From assembly GCA_963666535.1 (NCBI GenBank), contig OY762913.1, positions 3,100,001-3,164,000 of the forward strand: 64,000 nt of DNA, read 5' to 3'. Source of the DNA: G963666535 sp963666535 (GTDB lineage: Bacteria > Bacillota > Clostridia > Oscillospirales > Oscillospiraceae). The notes beneath the pieces are model-generated. The model searched no databases. It saw nothing but the letters and a program-made list of their open reading frames with translations, and was not told where the DNA came from. Shown here piece after piece: positions 1 to 8,704 of this stretch. Numbering within the stretch: the first letter of the stretch is position 1; each line of letters starts with the position of its first letter. The position numbers and the translations under genes were made by a program.

Positions 1-701
1 TCAAATTCCGGCACGGCCAGCAAGGACTTCACGGTGGCTGATTTCCCGGTTCCACTGTTTCCGTACAGCAATACGTTGTTGACCAGATTGCCCTCCAGCA
101 TGGCGCGGGTATTGGCAATGACCTGATTGCGCTGCAGGCAGTAACCGATCATCTTCGCCGGGTCGGGGCAATCAGGCTCCTCCACCGGCGTAAGCGCGTT
201 CCCCTCCCACAAAAACGCGCGGTAACGGGAGAACATACCGGCGCCATTGCGGTCGTAAAACTCCGTAAGGCCCTCAAACGTAAAGGCAGCGCTGCTGTTC
301 CAGCGGGGAAGCGCGGCGAGTACAGGGGCATATTCCTTGGGCAGGCAGCTCTCCAGCGCTGAAATGAGCTTGGCGCAGGACGTGTTCCCCAAATGGATTA
401 AGGTTGCGATATCCTGCCGCGCCGCCTCGGTCAGCGCCGGGTCCGGGCGGCGCTCGGCCAGCAGGATCGGATAGGGGGATTCCTCATACCGCAGGCGATC
501 GAACAGCCAACTGCTCAAGCTTTCATAGCCGTCCTGCCGCAGCGTGTAAAACAGCTGGGTATACGCCGTCAGTGCACCCTCTCCATCGCCGGTGTGCAGG
601 CAATCCAGCAGAGCGGTCATGCAGCGCATCTCCCGCTCGTCCATCATATTTCGATACGCCGATATCCCCTTCAGGGCAAGGCGCAGTCCTTCTAACTCCA
701 T
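1..701 (-). CDS. DUF815-type AAA+ ATPase, 3' end cut off by window edge
   Basis: Reading the minus strand from an ATG at 701 (AAGGAG site just upstream) gives 233 codons without a stop up to the window edge. The N-terminal 150 residues are helical and not recognisable alone. They are followed by a segment with FSRYRAFLWEGN and by the P-loop GNSGTGKS near residue 218, preceded by NNVLLYG. This order (helical N-domain, RYRAF motif, NNVLLYG-x-x-GTGKS) is that of the DUF815 family of predicted AAA+ ATPases. Members are usually 400-450 residues, so about half the protein lies outside the window. The physiological role of the family is not established. The gene is divergent from dusB. Confidence 0.8.
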   Translation of the reverse strand, partial: MELEGLRLALKGISAYRNMMDEREMRCMTALLDCLHTGDGEGALTAYTQLFYTLRQDGYESLSSWLFDRLRYEESPYPILLAERRPDPALTEAARQDIATLIHLGNTSCAKLISALESCLPKEYAPVLAALPRWNSSAAFTFEGLTEFYDRNGAGMFSRYRAFLWEGNALTPVEEPDCPDPAKMIGYCLQRNQVIANTRAMLEGNLVNNVLLYGNSGTGKSATVKSLLAVPEF

Positions 702-1043
702 CAATATTTCTCCTTCGAACCACGAATCATATTCATTTATTTTATCATTCTTCCCGCACTTGTCAACCGCGCCAGCCCGTGATAAACTAGTGCCTGCTGA
801 ACAAATCGTTGTTTTCGGTTTGTTGGCGGGGCAATGGCCGCACAATTGTGTGAAAATAATTGTTTTCTACACGGTTAGTCCTCTTTGTTTTTTCGCAGAA
901 CGTGTGCCTCCTTGCCCATTCTGCGGGAAAGAATGCGGTATTGAAACAGCGCTCTGCCCATTGGCGGCCTGTTCTATCCTACCTCAGGCTATGATCGAAC
1001 CGCACTTTATTATGTAATTTATATGGAAAGGAAGTAAGGCATA
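702..1043. other. Divergent intergenic region between DUF815 gene and dusB
   Basis: About 340 bases hold the two divergent upstream regions. A GGAAAGGAAG ribosome site sits just before dusB. At about 788-805 the sequence TGCCTGCTGAACAAA matches the end of the MITE-like family found at 24.1, 43.6, 50.6 and 54.8 kb. A CGCAGAA / TTCTGCG stem lies near 895-930. No convincing other end is seen, so this may be a decayed copy or a chance match. The open frames here lack ribosome sites and are not credible genes. Confidence 0.4.
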
Positions 1044-2012
1044 ATGGTAATTGGCGGCATCAAAATCGACTCCCCCCTTGTGCTCGCCCCCATGGCGGGC
1101 ATTACCGACCTTGCTTTCCGCACCATCTGCCGGGAACTGGGCGCAGGACTGACCGTGACAGAAATGGTCAGCGCGAAGGCGCTGTGTTATCAGGATCAAA
1201 AGACCATACCTCTTTTAAAGCTGGGCGAGGGGGAGCACCCAGCCGCCGCCCAACTATTCGGCAGTGACCCCGTTTGTATGGAGGAGGCCGCCGCCATCGC
1301 CCACGAGGTATCCGGTGCGGACTTTATCGACATCAACATGGGCTGCCCCGTCCCCAAAATCGCCAACAGCGGAGATGGTTCCGGTTTGATGCGGGACCCG
1401 GAAAAGGCTGTCCGCGTGGCGGAAGCGGTGATCCGAGGCGCAGGCTGCCCAGTGACCGTCAAGTTCCGCCTTGGCTGGGACAAGGGAAGCATTAACTGCG
1501 TGGAATTCGCCAAAGAGATGGAGCGCGTGGGGGTCGCCGCCGTCACCGTTCACGGACGAACCCGAACCCAGATGTATGCGGGCACCGCCAACTGGGACTA
1601 CATCCGTGCCGTTAAGCAGGCTGTCAATATCCCCGTCATCGCCAACGGCGATGTGTTCAAGGGGGAGGACGCACCCCGCATCTTGAGCCAAACCGGCGCC
1701 GATGCCGCCATGCTGGGGCGCGGCGTGTTCGGCAACCCATGGCTGTTTACCCAGTGCAAAGCGGCACTGGAGGGACGGGAGATCCCGCCCGTTCCAGCTC
1801 TGGCCCAGCGCTGTGATCTGGCGGTACGCCAATTTGAGATGGCCGCCGCTAACAAAGGGGAGAAGGTCGCCTGTCTGGAGGCGCGCAAGCAGTATTCCTG
1901 GTACCTGCGGGGCGTGCCCTACGCCGGTTACTGGAAGGAACAGATCTGTAAGATCACCACATTAGAGGATATTTATTATATTACCAAGGGCATCAAACGA
2001 GATCTGGCGTAG
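1044..2012 (+). CDS. dusB: tRNA-dihydrouridine synthase DusB
   Basis: This FMN enzyme uses NADPH to reduce specific uridines in the tRNA D-loop to dihydrouridine. The 322-residue product opens with the family start GGIKIDSPLVLAPMAGITD, carries the catalytic cysteine in INMGCPVPK (C101), and has the FMN/tRNA-binding run VHGRTRTQMY and the NGDV and MLGRG phosphate-binding motifs late in the TIM barrel. Length is normal for DusB. The ATG at 1044 is preceded by GGAAGTAAGG. Immediately after the stop lies a hairpin spacer and a second, non-identical copy of the last 25 codons (see the repeat at 2013-2208). Confidence 0.95.
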   Translation: MVIGGIKIDSPLVLAPMAGITDLAFRTICRELGAGLTVTEMVSAKALCYQDQKTIPLLKLGEGEHPAAAQLFGSDPVCMEEAAAIAHEVSGADFIDINMGCPVPKIANSGDGSGLMRDPEKAVRVAEAVIRGAGCPVTVKFRLGWDKGSINCVEFAKEMERVGVAAVTVHGRTRTQMYAGTANWDYIRAVKQAVNIPVIANGDVFKGEDAPRILSQTGADAAMLGRGVFGNPWLFTQCKAALEGREIPPVPALAQRCDLAVRQFEMAAANKGEKVACLEARKQYSWYLRGVPYAGYWKEQICKITTLEDIYYITKGIKRDLA

Positions 2013-2208
2013 TGTTCCTTCCAGCCGCCGCAGGTGCGGCGTAAAACGCGCAGCGTTTCCGCAGGGCAAATTCACTTTGCCCGAGGATTTGAACTAAGCG
2101 GGGCCCCCGCGTGGTCTGCCGCGTGGGGAAACGGAACAGATCTGTAAGATCACAACACTGGAGGATATTTATGCCATCACCAAAGGCATCAAACAAGATT
2201 TGACATAG
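2013..2208 (+). repeat. Hairpin spacer plus duplicated 3' end of dusB (196-bp unit)
   Basis: After the dusB stop, about 120 bases of consecutive hairpins (AAACGC-GCA-GCGTTT, then GGGCAAA-TTCA-CTTTGCCC, then a CCCCGCG...CGTGGGG stem) lead into a second copy of the last codons of dusB at 2133-2208, ending in its own TAG. The copy reads EQICKITTLEDIYAITKGIK and then QDLT, against EQICKITTLEDIYYITKGIK and RDLA in the gene. Five codon differences are synonymous and three change the residue. The copy has no start codon or ribosome site. The same arrangement follows the EF-G paralogue and the phage terminase. Confidence 0.85.
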
Positions 2209-2221
2209 AGGGGGAAATACT

Positions 2222-2860
2222 TTGTCAACCGATACCGAACAGGCCCTGCTCTCCCGGGCCAAGGCCGGCGATCAGGACGCCTTTGCGGAACTGGTCGCTG
2301 CCAACGAAAAGCGCATTTACAACCTGTCACTGCGTATGACCGGCAATCCCGACGATGCGCAGGAGGTTGCGCAGGAGGCCTTTCTCAACGCGTGGAGAGG
2401 GCTTTCGTCGTTCAAGGGAGACAGCTCCTTTTCCACCTGGATTTACCGGCTGGCCTCCAACGCCGCCATTGACTTTCTCCGCAGGGAAAAACGCCATCAG
2501 GACGCCTCCCTTACCTATGGCGAAGAGGAAGGGTCAGAAACGCAATTGGACGTGCCGGACGGCCGTTTTGACCCGCATACCGAGTTGGAACAGCAAGAGC
2601 TGCGCCGCGCCGTGGAGCGGGGTCTTATGCAGCTTTCCACCGAGCACAGGCAGGTACTGGTCATGCGGGAGATCAGTGGCCTTTCCTATGACGAAATTGG
2701 GCAGACGCTCTCCCTCAGCGAGGGAACCGTCAAGTCCCGCATCGCACGGGCGCGGCTGTCTCTGCGTAAGATTCTTATGGCAGATCGGAACTTTTTCTCG
2801 GTCTCTCCGTCTGAACCCGTAAAGGACCAAGAAAGGAGGGATGAGCGTGGCCTGTCATGA
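2222..2860 (+). CDS. ECF-type RNA polymerase sigma factor (RpoE/SigW-like)
   Basis: The 212-residue protein has a sigma region 2 (about residues 20-95, with YNLSLRMTGNPDDAQEVAQE and the -10 recognition helix STWIYRLASNAAIDFLRREK) and a region 4 helix-turn-helix (about 130-185, LSYDEIGQTLSLSEGTVKSR). There is no region 3, as in ECF factors. It starts at a TTG behind GAGGGGG. The 3' end overlaps the next gene, which encodes a zinc-type anti-sigma factor, so the pair probably acts as an envelope-stress switch. A charged C-terminal tail of about 25 residues extends past region 4. Confidence 0.92.
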   Translation: MSTDTEQALLSRAKAGDQDAFAELVAANEKRIYNLSLRMTGNPDDAQEVAQEAFLNAWRGLSSFKGDSSFSTWIYRLASNAAIDFLRREKRHQDASLTYGEEEGSETQLDVPDGRFDPHTELEQQELRRAVERGLMQLSTEHRQVLVMREISGLSYDEIGQTLSLSEGTVKSRIARARLSLRKILMADRNFFSVSPSEPVKDQERRDERGLS

Positions 2861-3638
2861 ATATAACGAGCTGATGAGCGCCCGGCTGGACGGCACGCTC
2901 ACCCCCCAGGAACGCGAGCGGCTGGACGAGCACCTTGCTTCCTGCCCCGCCTGTGCCGCACTGATGGCACAGCTGGAACAGCTTTCCGCCGCCATGCCGG
3001 AGCAGGTGGAAGCTCCTGCCGGCTTCACGGACCGGGTAATGGACGCTATCCGGACAGGGGACAGCATATCTGTCCCCAAAAAACGGAACGCTAAATGGGG
3101 TCCCATTCTATCCCTTGCCGCCGTGTTTGCTCTTGTGGTCATTGGCGGACAGCATCTGCTGCAAGAGGGCGGAATCACCATGAAAGGCTCTTCTTCCGCC
3201 GACTGTGCCACGGCCGAACTTGCAACCGCCGATGCCGCCCAACCGGAAGACTCTGATTTGAATCCTGAGATGGAGCGGGGTTCCGGCTCTTTGAGCGTGC
3301 AGAACAGTCTCACCGTCGGTTCTCCTCAGGAGGATGGCTCCACGTTCCCCGAAGAGGATGGCACGGTCTTTACCGAGGAGGACTATTTTGACGGCGAGCC
3401 CGCCACGATTGAAACCGTCTGCGGCGCGGTGGTCGTGAGCGAGACGGATCCATTGCTGGACACGCTGCGCACACTCTCCTATCCCGTTACACTGGAGGAC
3501 GGCACGGTTGTCTACTATCTCCCGGCAGAAACCTGGGCTCGTCTTGTTTCGGACCAAGGACTTGTGGAGAACAACGCCCGCGCGGCCGTGGATCCATCCG
3601 CTGCCTATGGCATGTTTATCCTTGCGCAAGCCCCCTAA
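2847..3638 (+). CDS. Membrane-anchored zinc-type anti-sigma factor
   Basis: The N-terminus carries the anti-sigma zinc motif DEHLASCPAC (His-x3-Cys-x2-Cys) that holds the partner sigma factor. One transmembrane helix follows at about residues 86-104 (ILSLAAVFALVVIGG), then an acidic extracytoplasmic domain of about 150 residues with Asp/Glu-rich low complexity before a folded C-terminal part. I prefer the GTG at 2847, seven bases after AGGAGGG; an ATG at 2841 is only one base from that site. The gene overlaps the sigma gene, so the two are probably translationally coupled. The outer domain is not recognisable, and the sensed signal cannot be inferred. Confidence 0.85.
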   Translation: MACHEYNELMSARLDGTLTPQERERLDEHLASCPACAALMAQLEQLSAAMPEQVEAPAGFTDRVMDAIRTGDSISVPKKRNAKWGPILSLAAVFALVVIGGQHLLQEGGITMKGSSSADCATAELATADAAQPEDSDLNPEMERGSGSLSVQNSLTVGSPQEDGSTFPEEDGTVFTEEDYFDGEPATIETVCGAVVVSETDPLLDTLRTLSYPVTLEDGTVVYYLPAETWARLVSDQGLVENNARAAVDPSAAYGMFILAQAP

Positions 3639-3641
3639 GCT

Positions 3642-3680
3642 AAAAACGCCTGTGCCGCCAACGCGGCACAGGCGTTTGTG
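3642..3680 (+). terminator. Rho-independent terminator of the sigma/anti-sigma operon
   Basis: A 15-bp stem (AAACGCCTGTGCCGC with its complement) and a four-base loop start a few bases after the anti-sigma stop. The T-run is short. Confidence 0.75.
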
Positions 3681-3818
3681 CATGCCGATGAAACGCCTCC
3701 CCTGAAACGCACCTCAATTTCGCCGCTTTTCCGGTGGACTGGGGTGTTTTTATTTATTTCCGTCCCGGACATTTTCCCCATTTTGGTAAAACCTTTAGCT
3801 ATTTTTATCAATTATCAG

Positions 3819-3847
3819 TTGTAAGAAGTTCGTTTTTAATGTATAAT
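3819..3847 (+). promoter_or_regulatory. Sigma-A promoter for the EF-G paralogue
   Basis: TTGTAA at 3819 and TATAAT at 3842 are separated by 17 bases in an AT-rich stretch. The -10 lies about 54 bases before the ATG, and an AAGTAAGGAG site precedes the start. Confidence 0.75.
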
Positions 3848-3900
3848 ACCCAATAGTATCGTTCCTCCCCGGAGGGGCCAAAAGTAAGGAGTGGATAATC

Positions 3901-5973
3901 ATGAGTTATTCTGTTCAAAACATCCGCAACGTCTGTCTGCTGGGCCACGGTGGAAACGGAAAAACTTCTCTGGCAGAAAGCCTGCTCTATTTTACCGGCG
4001 GAACTGACCGGCTGGGCAAGCCTGCCGACGGCAACACCGTCTGCGATTTTGATCCGGAAGAGATCAAGCGCCAGATCTCCATCTCCTGTGCCGTGGCTCC
4101 TGTGGAGTATAAGGGCTGCAAAATTAATCTTTTGGACACACCGGGCTATTTTGATTTTTCCGGTGAGGTGATCGAGGCGCTCCGGGTGGCAGAGGCCGGT
4201 GTGATGGTCTGCGCCTGTAAGGGCGGCATGAGTGTTGGCACCGAGCGGGCTTGGAACTATTTAGAGCGCCGCAAGCTGCCCTGCATCATTTACATTTCTA
4301 AGACCGACGAGGAAAATGGTGACTTTAACGCCGCATTCGATGCACTGCGGGAAAAGTTTGGAAAAACGATCGCCCCGCTGGTGGTTCCCATCTGGGACGC
4401 GGACAAGCGCGTCATCGGTGTCGTTGACGTGCTCAATAAGCGAGCCTATGAGGTGAAGAGCGGGAAAGCTGTCGAACTGGAGATCCCCGAGGATAAGGTC
4501 AGCGTGGTGGCCGAACTGTACAACGCGCTAAGAGAATCGGTGGCCGAAACCTCGGAAGAATTCATGGACAAGTTTTTTGCCGGGGAGGAGTTTACCTACG
4601 CCGAAATGATTAAGGGACTGAAACTGGGCGTGCGGGACCGCTCATTGGTGCCGGTGTTCTGCGGCAGTGCACTGACCGGTCTGGGCAGTGAAGCCCTGCT
4701 GGACGCAATGGTAAGCCTGCTCCCCGATCCCACCGAGGGCAATCCGGAAACAGGCACGGATGACGAGGATCAGCCCTGTGAGTTCGTTATCTCCCCCGGT
4801 GCCGCCCCGGCCGGCTTTATCTTTAAGACCATTTCCGACCAGTACGGCAAGTTTTCCATGGTCAAGGTGCTCTCCGGTACATTGAAACCGGATATCGCAT
4901 TGGTGGATGCCCGCACCGGCAGCACCGAGAAATTGGGCCATCTGTATGTGGTGAAGGGCAAAAAAACGGTGGAGGTGAAAGAGCTTACCTGCGGTGACAT
5001 TGGCGCCATCGCCAAAATGGACAAGGTCAAAAGCGGCGATACGCTGTGCGATCCCCGCAAGGTAATTGCGCTGGACCCCTTGCCATTCCCCGAGCCCTGC
5101 TACTCGGTGGCCATCGCCCCCAAGGTGAAGGGACAGGATGACAAAGTCTCAGCAGGTCTCACCCGTCTGGCCGAGGAAGATCAAACCTTCCGCGTGTTCA
5201 ACAATGCCGAGACCCATCAAGTGGTGATTTCCGGTACCGGCGACATGCAGATGGACGTGATTGTCTCCCGTCTGAAAAGCCGCTTCAGTGTGGAGGCGCA
5301 GCTGTCCTCCCCCCGCGTGGCCTACCGGGAAAAAATCCGCAAGAAAGTCAAGGCTCAGGGCCGTCACAAAAAACAGTCGGGCGGCCACGGTCAGTTTGGC
5401 GACGTTTGGATCGAATTTGAACCTTGTGACAGCGAGGAGCTGGTGTTTACCGAAAAGGTCTTCGGTGGCAGCGTACCCAAAAACTTTTTCCCCGCTGTGG
5501 AAAAGGGGCTGCGGGAGGCTGCGGTCTATGGCCCGCTGGCAGGCTACCCCGTGGTGGGCCTGCAGTGCACGCTGGTGGACGGCTCCTACCACCCGGTGGA
5601 TTCCTCCGAAATGGCATTTAAAACCGCAGCACAGCTGGCCTATAAGGCTGCGCTGCCCGATGCTTCTCCCGTCTTACTGGAGCCGATCGGTCAATTGCGG
5701 ATTACCATCCCAGACAGCTACATGGGCGATGTGATCGGCGATCTCAACAAGCGCCGCGGGCGTGTGTTGGGCATGAGTCCCAATGACGAGGGCGACCAGG
5801 TCGTGGAAGCCGAGGTGCCGATGGCGGAAATGACCACGTATGCCATTGACCTGCGATCCATCACCCAGTCCCGCGGTTCCTTCACCTTCCGCTTTGTGCG
5901 CTACGAGGACGCCCCTCCTGCCGCCCAGGAAAAGGCCATTGAGGCCGCCAAAGCCATGCAGGATGGCCAGTAA
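3901..5973 (+). CDS. EF-G-like translational GTPase (paralogue)
   Basis: The 690-residue protein has the full EF-G domain order. The G domain has its P-loop GHGGNGKT at residues 15-22, G3 DTPGYFDF at 79-86, and SKTD at 133-136 where canonical EF-G has NKMD. Domains II-V follow, with VYGPLAGYPVVG in domain IV and the C-terminal GRVLGMSP region of domain V. It stands alone rather than in the usual rpsL-rpsG-fusA-tuf cluster. It therefore looks like the second EF-G-type GTPase found in many clostridia, whose exact role (stress translation, ribosome release or drug tolerance) is unsettled. Two extra copies of its last 21 codons follow. Confidence 0.85.
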   Translation: MSYSVQNIRNVCLLGHGGNGKTSLAESLLYFTGGTDRLGKPADGNTVCDFDPEEIKRQISISCAVAPVEYKGCKINLLDTPGYFDFSGEVIEALRVAEAGVMVCACKGGMSVGTERAWNYLERRKLPCIIYISKTDEENGDFNAAFDALREKFGKTIAPLVVPIWDADKRVIGVVDVLNKRAYEVKSGKAVELEIPEDKVSVVAELYNALRESVAETSEEFMDKFFAGEEFTYAEMIKGLKLGVRDRSLVPVFCGSALTGLGSEALLDAMVSLLPDPTEGNPETGTDDEDQPCEFVISPGAAPAGFIFKTISDQYGKFSMVKVLSGTLKPDIALVDARTGSTEKLGHLYVVKGKKTVEVKELTCGDIGAIAKMDKVKSGDTLCDPRKVIALDPLPFPEPCYSVAIAPKVKGQDDKVSAGLTRLAEEDQTFRVFNNAETHQVVISGTGDMQMDVIVSRLKSRFSVEAQLSSPRVAYREKIRKKVKAQGRHKKQSGGHGQFGDVWIEFEPCDSEELVFTEKVFGGSVPKNFFPAVEKGLREAAVYGPLAGYPVVGLQCTLVDGSYHPVDSSEMAFKTAAQLAYKAALPDASPVLLEPIGQLRITIPDSYMGDVIGDLNKRRGRVLGMSPNDEGDQVVEAEVPMAEMTTYAIDLRSITQSRGSFTFRFVRYEDAPPAAQEKAIEAAKAMQDGQ

Positions 5974-6403
5974 CCCTTTTTCCCAGGCGCAAGCCTCGTA
6001 GCCGGCGGCTGGTGCCGCGGTCAATTCCAAGCGCAGCGCGGAATTCCGCAGGGGCAATTCACTTGCCCCGAGGATGTAAAATCAATGGGACCCCGCACGA
6101 TGCAATGCATCGGGTGGGAACGGATGCGCCCCCCGCGGCGCAGGAAAAGGCCATTGAAGCCGCTAAGGCCATGCAGGACGACCAGTAACCCATGTTCGCG
6201 GGCGCAAGCCTCGTAGCCGGCGGCTAATGCCGCGGTCAATTCCAAGCGCAGCGCGGAATTCCGCAGGGGCAATTCACTTGCCCCGAGGATGTAACATCAA
6301 TGGGACCCCGCGCGATGCAACGCATGGGTGGGAACGGATGCGGCCACCCGATGCGCAGGAAAAGGCCATCGAAGCCGCCAAGGCCATGCAGGACGACCAG
6401 TAA
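5974..6403 (+). repeat. Two tandem hairpin-spacer plus EF-G tail copies (215-bp period)
   Basis: The stop codon of the GTPase gene at 5971-5973 recurs at 6186-6188 and 6401-6403, exactly 215 bases apart each time. Each unit holds a spacer with GCCTCGTAGCCGGCGGCT, a GGAATT-centred stem, a GGGGCAA-TTCA-TTGCCCC hairpin and GGGACCCCGC followed by a stem with loop, then DAPPAAQEKAIEAAKAMQDD-Q-stop. First copy versus gene: ten codons differ synonymously and one changes the residue (G to D). The second copy is frame-damaged at its start but intact over the last 16 codons. No start codon or ribosome site precedes the copies. Confidence 0.88.
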
Positions 6404-6431
6404 CCCCGCAATATGCCGCGCTCTATTCCAA

Positions 6432-6478
6432 AATAAAAAAGCAAGCGCATCTCAGAGAGATGCGCTTGCTTTTTTATT
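6432..6478. terminator. Bidirectional terminator between convergent genes
   Basis: A perfect 22-bp inverted repeat (AATAAAAAAGCAAGCGCATC plus TC and its complement, three-base loop) has A- and T-runs on the two sides. It can end both the EF-G transcript and the convergent glycosyltransferase transcript. Confidence 0.9.
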
Positions 6479-6484
6479 TGCTGC

Positions 6485-7432
6485 TCACTTGATTTCGTCG
6501 CTGCTTTCCCCAATAATGTAGATGGGGCGGTGTTTGGTCTCCAAATAGGTCTTGGCCAAATACTGACCAAGGATTCCGATGCAAAACAGCTGCATACCGC
6601 CCAAAAACATGACCATACAGGCCAGAGAGGGCCAACCGGAAACCGGATCGCCAAAGACCAGCGTTTTGATCACGATGATCAGGATTAGAACGAACGCTAC
6701 CAGACAAAAGATAACCCCCACCACTGAGGCAATGGCCAGCGGTGCGGTGGAAAAGGCAGTGATCCCTTCCACCGCGTAGAGAAACAGTCCCCAAAACGAC
6801 CATTTGGTCTCGCCCGCCACCCGCTCTACATTCACAAAGGGGATCCACTTCGTGCGAAAACCAACCCAGCCGAAAATTCCCTTGGAAAAGCGGTTGTACT
6901 CCTTCATAGACAGAATGGCATCCACCATCCTCCGCGTCATCAGGCGGAAATCCCGGGCTCCGTCTACCACATTGGCATCCGAAATCCGATTAATAATCTT
7001 ATAGAAACGGCGGGCAAAAAAACTGCGGAAACGGGGTTCCCCTTCCCGGCTCACCCTGCGGGTTGCCGCGCAGTCATACTCACCACTCTCCAGTGTTGCC
7101 AGCATCTCGGGCAGAAGTCTGGGGGGGTCCTGCAGGTCGGCGTCCATGGTGGCGACATAGTCCCCGGTTGCCTTCTCCAAACCGGCGTACATGGCGGCCT
7201 CTTTCCCGAAGTTACGGGAAAAGGAAAGATACCGCACCCGGGCATCCTGCCGGGCAAGCTGTCGTGCAAGGGTCAGCGTACCATCCCTGGAGCCGTCGTC
7301 CACCAGCAAAAGTTCGAACTCCACAGTTCCAACGTGCTCCATTTCTTCCGCCACCCTGCAGAACTCGGCATAAAACAGAGGCAGTGCAGCCTCCTCATTA
7401 TAGCAAGGCACGATCACCGAGATTTTTTTCAT
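6485..7432 (-). CDS. Family 2 glycosyltransferase, polyprenyl-phosphate type
   Basis: The 315-residue protein has the GT-A fold motifs VIVPCYNEEAALP (residues 6-18), LLVDDGSRDGT (about 43-53) and DADLQDPP (about 98-105), then QYLAKTYLETKHRPIY near the end. Two transmembrane helices lie at about 230-255 and 265-290. This is the layout of GtrB/DPM1-like enzymes that transfer a sugar from a nucleotide donor to undecaprenyl phosphate at the inner membrane face. The sugar cannot be told. The gene lies 24 bases after prfB on the same strand and may be co-transcribed with it. Confidence 0.88.
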   Translation of the reverse strand: MKKISVIVPCYNEEAALPLFYAEFCRVAEEMEHVGTVEFELLLVDDGSRDGTLTLARQLARQDARVRYLSFSRNFGKEAAMYAGLEKATGDYVATMDADLQDPPRLLPEMLATLESGEYDCAATRRVSREGEPRFRSFFARRFYKIINRISDANVVDGARDFRLMTRRMVDAILSMKEYNRFSKGIFGWVGFRTKWIPFVNVERVAGETKWSFWGLFLYAVEGITAFSTAPLAIASVVGVIFCLVAFVLILIIVIKTLVFGDPVSGWPSLACMVMFLGGMQLFCIGILGQYLAKTYLETKHRPIYIIGESSDEIK

Positions 7433-7456
7433 CCGGCTCCCTCCTTCTGTCGCGGA

Positions 7457-8578
7457 TTATTTGGTGGCCCAGTTACCCGTGGCCTCCGCGCTGAGGTAGG
7501 CGTTGATAAAACCGTCCAGCTCGCCGTCCATCACGGCATTGACATTGCTCAGCTCAAAGGCGGTACGGGTATCCTTTACCAGCGTATACGGCATGAATAC
7601 ATAGGAGCGGATCTGGCTGCCCCACTCAATTTTCAGCTGTACGCCCTTTAAGTCAGAAATTTTCTCGGCATGGGCCTCCATCTTCAGCTCCACCAGCTTA
7701 GAGCGCAGCATGCGCATACAGGTTTCCTTGTTCTGGAACTGGCTGCGCTCGGTTTGGCAATTCACCACCACACCGGTTGGCTTATGGATCAGACGCACCG
7801 CGGAAGAGGTCTTGTTGATGTGCTGTCCGCCTGCGCCGGAGGCACGGTAGACCTGCATCTCAATGTCGTCGGGGTGAATGTCCACCTCTACATCGTCGGG
7901 GATCTCGGGCATAACCTCCACGGCGGCGAAGGAGGTTTGCCGCCGTGCATTCGCGTCAAATGGAGAAACCCGCACCAGACGGTGCACGCCGTTTTCACCG
8001 CGCAGATAGCCATAGGCGTTCTCGCCGGTAATGAGAATGGTCGCGCTTTTGATGCCGGCCTCGTCCCCGTCCAGATAGTCCAGCGTTTGGCAAGTAAAGC
8101 CGTGGCGCTCGGCCCAGCGGGAATACATACGAAACAGCATCTGCGTCCAATCCTGTGCCTCGGTGCCGCCCGCGCCCGCGTGCAGGGTCAGGATCGCGCT
8201 GGAGTTGTCATATTCGCCGGTCAGCAGCGTCTGCAGACGGGCTGTCTCAATGTCGGTCTCCAAATGCTCATACTCCGTTTGCAGCTCGGGAAGGAGGCTT
8301 TCGTCGTCCTCCTCGTTGCCCATTTCGCACAGCGCCACCAGGTCATTCCACAGCACCTTGCGCTTGGCCTGTTTTTCAATTTTGCTCTGAAGCTGACTGA
8401 TGCGCAGCTGGGTCTTTTGCGCCTTCTCCAGGTTGTCCCAAAATCCGTCAGACGCACTTTCGGACAGGAGCATCTCCACCTCAGCTTGCGCGGCCTCCAT
8501 GTTCAGGGCCTTGTCCAAATTGTTCAGCGCCGGAGCGATATTATTCAGCTTTATTTTGTACTCATCAAATTGGATCAT
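7457..8578 (-). CDS. prfB: Peptide chain release factor 2
   Basis: RF2 recognises UGA and UAA stops and releases the finished peptide. The 373-residue protein (from the ATG at 8578) carries GAGGQHINKTSSAVR, the GGQ catalytic loop, in domain 3. It has domain 2 with the tripeptide region near VSPFDANARRQTSFAAVEV, and ends normally. Many bacteria need a +1 frameshift at an early UGA in prfB. Here the frame is open from the N-terminus, so the usual autoregulatory frameshift is absent. A GTG six codons earlier (8596) is an alternative start; neither start has a strong ribosome site. Confidence 0.95.
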   Translation of the reverse strand: MIQFDEYKIKLNNIAPALNNLDKALNMEAAQAEVEMLLSESASDGFWDNLEKAQKTQLRISQLQSKIEKQAKRKVLWNDLVALCEMGNEEDDESLLPELQTEYEHLETDIETARLQTLLTGEYDNSSAILTLHAGAGGTEAQDWTQMLFRMYSRWAERHGFTCQTLDYLDGDEAGIKSATILITGENAYGYLRGENGVHRLVRVSPFDANARRQTSFAAVEVMPEIPDDVEVDIHPDDIEMQVYRASGAGGQHINKTSSAVRLIHKPTGVVVNCQTERSQFQNKETCMRMLRSKLVELKMEAHAEKISDLKGVQLKIEWGSQIRSYVFMPYTLVKDTRTAFELSNVNAVMDGELDGFINAYLSAEATGNWATK

Positions 8579-8653
8579 ATTGGTCCACACGCTCACTTTT
8601 TCTTGTATTTGTCAGTATATTATATATGCTCGCCCTCGCAAAGTAAAGAAAAA

Positions 8654-8702
8654 ACCGCCCCAAAGGGCGGCATGCACAAAAAAGCCGCCCATTTGGGGCG
8701 GT
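8654..8702 (-). terminator. Hairpin after the 36-codon ORF, ahead of prfB
   Basis: ACCGCCCCAAAGGGCGGC and its near-perfect complement (one bulge) form an 18-bp stem around ATGCACAAAAAA. It is followed on the minus strand by an A/T-rich run. It separates the small ORF from prfB and could terminate or attenuate transcription. Confidence 0.6.
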
Positions 8703-8704
8703 CA

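Noticed and set aside
592..1017. Plus-strand frame ending with a Cys-rich run (PCPFCGKECG) before dusB
   Set aside because: It starts inside the antisense DUF815 gene, has no ribosome site, and the Cys run overlaps possible repeat-derived hairpins.
7457..8596. Programmed +1 frameshift typical of prfB
   Set aside because: The coding frame is open from the start with no in-frame UGA near codon 25, so no frameshift is needed.
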